Source: DATBAK01 sp038240075 | Lineage (GTDB): Bacteria; Actinomycetota; Acidimicrobiia; IMCC26256; PALSA-610 | Assembly (NCBI GenBank): GCA_038240075.1 | Contig: JBBSEC010000109.1 | Coordinates: 1-16,170, forward strand | DNA: 16,170 nucleotides | Direction of reading: 5' to 3' | In this document: positions 13,623 to 16,170 of the stretch, piece after piece | How positions within the stretch are numbered: the first letter of the stretch is position 1 | How the letters are laid out: every line of letters begins with the position of its first letter | The notes under the pieces: generated by a model | Database searches by the model: none | What the model saw: the letters and a program-made list of their open reading frames with translations, nothing else | What the model was told of the DNA's origin: nothing | Made by a program: the position numbers and the translations under genes

Positions 13623-14068
13623 TGGCGACGATCCTGCTGCTTTCCGGGCCCAATCTGAATCTGTTGGGAGACCGCGAGCCCGAGGTCTACGGCACGACGA
13701 CGCTCGACGAGCTCGTGACGAGTGCACGCACCGCGGCGAAGGAATACGGCCACGATCTCGACCACTTCCAGTCGAACCACGAGGGTGCGCTGATCGACAC
13801 GATCCACGGGGCGCGCGGGCGCTGCGTGGCCATCGTGTTCAATCCCGGTGCCTTCACGCACTATGCGTACGCGCTCGCCGACGCGCTCGCCGCGTTCGAC
13901 GGGATCGTCGTCGAGCTGCACCTGTCGAACCCCCACGCCCGCGAGGAATGGCGCCACACCAGCGTGGTGGCACCCGTCGCGACGGGCACGATCAGCGGGT
14001 TCGGTGTCGCGGGCTACCGGCTCGCGATCGACGCCGTCGCCACCCTTCTCGAGGAGACGAAGCCATGA
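13622..14068 (+). CDS. aroQ: Type II 3-dehydroquinate dehydratase
   Basis: AroQ dehydrates 3-dehydroquinate to 3-dehydroshikimate, the third shikimate step, as a small dodecameric enzyme. The 148-residue protein begins with the hallmark SGPNLNLLGDREPEVYG, which contains R18 and the catalytic Y23. N74 and H80 lie in VFNPGAFTHYA, and the catalytic-site H100 in ELHLSNPHAREEWRHTS. GFGVAGYRLAID closes the fold. It is the type II (unrelated to AroD) form common in actinobacteria. ATG 13622 shares a base with the aroB stop; the 3' end overlaps the next gene by 4 bp. Confidence 0.96.
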   Translation: MATILLLSGPNLNLLGDREPEVYGTTTLDELVTSARTAAKEYGHDLDHFQSNHEGALIDTIHGARGRCVAIVFNPGAFTHYAYALADALAAFDGIVVELHLSNPHAREEWRHTSVVAPVATGTISGFGVAGYRLAIDAVATLLEETKP

Positions 14069-15180
14069 TGAAGACCGTGACGGGCCTCACCCCGCTGCAG
14101 GTGTCGGGCCGGCTCGGCCGGCTCCGTGCTCGGTTCGGTGACCTCGGTGTCGACGCGTTGCTCGTCACCCGGCTGCCGAACATCCGCTACCTCACCGGCT
14201 TCACCGGCTCGGCCGCGATGCTCCTCGTGCTCCCCGACGACGCGGTGCTCGTGTCCGACGGGCGCTACGGCGAGCAGGCGCGTACCCAGCTCGCCGAGGC
14301 CGGCGTCGATGCACGGGTCGAGATCCGTACGACGATGGCGGAGCAGCGCGCGGTGCTCGCCTCGGTGGCCGCGACCGCGTCGGTGCGCATCGGGCTCGAA
14401 GACCACGACGTGAGCTGGGCGCAGCAGCGCGAGCTCACCGAGACGTTCGGTGCCGCCGAGCTCGTGCCGGCGGGTGGCGCGATCGAGGAGCTGCGCCGGG
14501 TGAAGGACGACGGCGAGGTCGACCGCATCGCGGCGGCGTGCGCGATCGCCGACGAGGCGTTCGCGTCGCTGCTCCCGCGTTTCGCGGAGGGCCCGACCGA
14601 GCGCGAGTTCGCGCTCGCGCTCGAGTTCGCGATGCGCGAGCGCGGCGCGTCGCACATGAGCTTCGACCCGATCATCGCGGCCGGCCCCAACGGCGCGATG
14701 CCGCACTCCCGACCGACCGACCGCCCGATCGGCCACCACGAGCTCATCGTGTGCGACTTCGGTTGTGTCGTCGACGGCTACTGCTCCGACATGACCCGCA
14801 CCGTCAGCGTCGGTGACCCCGGCCCCGACGCCCGCCGGCTCTACGACCTCGTGCTCGCGAGCCAGCAGGCCGGCCGCGACGCCGTTGCGTTCGGCATCGA
14901 GTGCGGCGAGATCGACCGGGCGTGCCGCGACATCATCTCCGACGCCGGGTACGGCGAAGCCTTCTCCCACGGCACCGGCCACGGTGTCGGGCTCGAGATC
15001 CACGAGGCCCCGCGGGTCGCCTCGACGGCAACTGGTACCTTGCTGGTCGGCGATGTCGTGACCGTCGAGCCGGGCGTGTACCTGCCGGGAGTTGGCGGCG
15101 TCCGCATCGAGGACACCGTCGTCGTCACCGCGGCGGGATCGCGCCCCCTGACGCACACCCCCAAGGACCTCATGCTGTGA
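14065..15180 (+). CDS. M24 family Xaa-Pro aminopeptidase/dipeptidase
   Basis: This 371-residue metallopeptidase releases N-terminal residues before proline. Residues of about 10-135 are the creatinase-like N-terminal domain (VDALLVTRLPNIRYLTGFTGS). The pita-bread catalytic domain holds the five metal ligands D231 and D242 (CDFGCVVDGYCSDMTRT), H306 (SHGTGHGVGLEIHE), E335 (TVEPGVYLP) and E349 (VRIEDTV). The spacing D231 to D242 is 11, as in PepP. Start is ATG 14065 (4-bp overlap with aroQ); ATG 14068 would also work. The gene is often called pepQ or pepP next to efp in Gram-positive bacteria, and pairing with EF-P (proline-stretch translation) is a recurrent linkage. Confidence 0.93.
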   Translation: MMKTVTGLTPLQVSGRLGRLRARFGDLGVDALLVTRLPNIRYLTGFTGSAAMLLVLPDDAVLVSDGRYGEQARTQLAEAGVDARVEIRTTMAEQRAVLASVAATASVRIGLEDHDVSWAQQRELTETFGAAELVPAGGAIEELRRVKDDGEVDRIAAACAIADEAFASLLPRFAEGPTEREFALALEFAMRERGASHMSFDPIIAAGPNGAMPHSRPTDRPIGHHELIVCDFGCVVDGYCSDMTRTVSVGDPGPDARRLYDLVLASQQAGRDAVAFGIECGEIDRACRDIISDAGYGEAFSHGTGHGVGLEIHEAPRVASTATGTLLVGDVVTVEPGVYLPGVGGVRIEDTVVVTAAGSRPLTHTPKDLML

Positions 15181-15737
15181 GCATCTCAACGAACGATCTG
15201 AAGACCGGCATGGCCCTCAACCTTCCCGAGGGTCTCGTCACGGTCGTCGACTTCCAGCACGTCAAGCCGGGCAAGGGCGGCGCGTTCGTCCGCACCAAGC
15301 TCAAGAACGTCCGTACCGGCGCGGTGATCGACCGCACCTACCGGGCCGACGAGAAGCTCGGGCTCGCGCTCATCGACAAGCGGGAGATGCAGTTCCTCTA
15401 CCGCGAATCCGACGACTACGTGTTCATGGACACCGAGACCTACGACCAGATCCACGTCTCGCCCGCCACGCTCGGCGACTCGGTGAACTACCTCAAGGAG
15501 GGCGACGGCGTCGTCCTGCCGATGTACAACGAGGAGATCGTCGGTGTCGACCTGCCGGCCGCCGTCGTGCTCGAGGTTGCGGAGACCGAGCCGGGGATCC
15601 AGGGTGATCGCGTCTCCGGCGCGCGCAAGCCGGCGACGCTCGAGACCGGCCTCGTCGTTTCGGTGCCGCTCTTCGTCGAGACCGGCGAGCGAATCAAGGT
15701 CGACACCCGTACGGGTGAGTATCTCGCGAGGGCGTAG
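15177..15737 (+). CDS. efp: Translation elongation factor P
   Basis: EF-P enters the ribosomal E site and helps form peptide bonds at consecutive prolines. The 186-residue protein has the three beta-barrel domains at normal length. The tip loop of domain I reads HVKPGKGGAFVRTKLKN with K33 in the place of the lysine modified in many bacteria, and the loop is PGKGG. The C-terminal signature KVDTRTGEYLARA is intact. The GTG start overlaps the peptidase stop (GTGA, 4 bp) and gives the standard N-terminus with SISTNDLKTGMAL. No modification enzyme gene (EpmA, EpmB, EarP, YmfI) is in this window. NusB follows after 6 bp. Confidence 0.96.
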   Translation: MSISTNDLKTGMALNLPEGLVTVVDFQHVKPGKGGAFVRTKLKNVRTGAVIDRTYRADEKLGLALIDKREMQFLYRESDDYVFMDTETYDQIHVSPATLGDSVNYLKEGDGVVLPMYNEEIVGVDLPAAVVLEVAETEPGIQGDRVSGARKPATLETGLVVSVPLFVETGERIKVDTRTGEYLARA

Positions 15738-15743
15738 CGCGCT

Positions 15744-16139
15744 GTGCCGACGCGACGCGAAGCACGAGAGCGGGCGCTCGGTCTGGCGTACGAAGCCGAG
15801 ATCCGCGACGTCGGGCTCGCGGCGATCGTCGCCGAGCAACCGGTACGTCCCGACGAGTACGCGTGCCTGCTCGTCGAAGGGGTCGCGGAGCACTGCGACG
15901 AGATCGACGCGCTGCTGAGCAAGTACTCGGAGCACTGGGCGCTCGACCGCATGCCGGTCGTGGATCGCACCCTGCTGCGGCTCTCGACGTTCGAGCTCGG
16001 CTGGGTGCCCGAGGTGCCGGCCGCCGCCGTGATCACCGAGGCCGTCGAGCTCGCGAAGCAGTATTCGACGAAGGACTCGGGACGCTTCGTGAACGGGTTG
16101 CTCGGACGGATCGCGGAGCAGCTTCGGGGCGTCGACTGA
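15744..16139 (+). CDS. nusB: Transcription antitermination factor NusB
   Basis: NusB binds boxA RNA with NusE (S10) in rRNA antitermination complexes. The 131-residue all-helical protein has the typical opening RREARERALGLAYEAE, a central VVDRTLLRLSTFEL, AAAVITEAVELAKQYSTKDS, and the closing GRFVNGLLGRIAEQL, all standard NusB patches. It is slightly short but complete. GTG 15744 lies 6 bp after the efp stop and keeps the Arg-rich N-terminus used for RNA contact. The efp-nusB order is common in Gram-positive genomes. Confidence 0.94.
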   Translation: MPTRREARERALGLAYEAEIRDVGLAAIVAEQPVRPDEYACLLVEGVAEHCDEIDALLSKYSEHWALDRMPVVDRTLLRLSTFELGWVPEVPAAAVITEAVELAKQYSTKDSGRFVNGLLGRIAEQLRGVD

Positions 16140-16141
16140 AC

Positions 16142-16170
16142 GTGCGTCGTGATCTCGCTTCGCAGAGGGC
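16142..16170 (+). CDS. Possible start of a further gene cut by the window edge
   Basis: A GTG two bases after the nusB stop opens a frame that reads VRRDLASQR to the edge. Too little sequence is present to identify a family; the close spacing would suit continuation of the operon. A GTG at 16150 in another frame is an alternative. Confidence 0.2.

Noticed and set aside
1..16170. CRISPR arrays, rRNA genes, insertion sequences.
   Set aside because: No regularly spaced repeats, no rRNA-like stretches and no transposase-like frames were seen on either strand.

Overview
The window is high-GC DNA (roughly 65-70 percent by eye) with frequent GTG starts, dense same-strand operons and short stop/start overlaps. 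Gene content (type IV pilus assembly genes followed by a shikimate cluster, pepP-like peptidase, efp and nusB, with an excisionase/BldC-type HTH protein) suggests a monoderm actinobacterium, most likely of the Acidimicrobiia type. That placement is inferred from gene order and style, not from a search.

Region 1 (1-1708) reads as accessory DNA. It holds the 3' end of a VOC/glyoxalase gene, a GNAT acetyltransferase and an aminoglycoside-phosphotransferase-like kinase. A 42-bp imperfect direct repeat lies upstream of each of the last two. A 350-bp gene-free stretch follows, with a perfect 22-bp palindrome.

Region 2 (2059-6487) is an envelope and copper/redox region. It has a GT87/DUF2029-type polytopic glycosyltransferase, a convergent secreted membrane protein of unknown function that overlaps it by 65 bp, a divergently transcribed CopC-CopD fusion with an extra C-terminal domain, and a convergent lipoprotein c-type cytochrome.

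Region 3 (6620-10771) is a type IV pilus block. A prepilin peptidase comes first, then an AT-richer regulatory gap with several palindromes. After that comes a tightly coupled operon: small HTH regulator, a PilM-PilN fusion, PilO, and a PilP/GspC-like protein. The fusion gives a GspL-like layout and the last gene a GspC-like layout, so the platform resembles the type II secretion inner-membrane complex, which is unexpected in a likely monoderm.

Region 4 (10827-16139) is the shikimate cluster aroC-aroK-aroB-aroQ, followed without breaks by an M24 aminopeptidase, elongation factor P and NusB. From aroK through efp every junction is a 1- or 4-nt overlap, which predicts one polycistronic, translationally coupled unit.

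Several first genes of transcription units (2059, 4386, 6620) begin with GTG placed 6-7 nt after a TAnnnT hexamer, a spacing expected for leaderless mRNAs. I see no rRNA, tRNA, CRISPR array, insertion sequence or transposase. The most noteworthy items are the PilM-PilN fusion with a substituted phosphate-2 motif, the GspC-like partner, and the repeats around the accessory genes.
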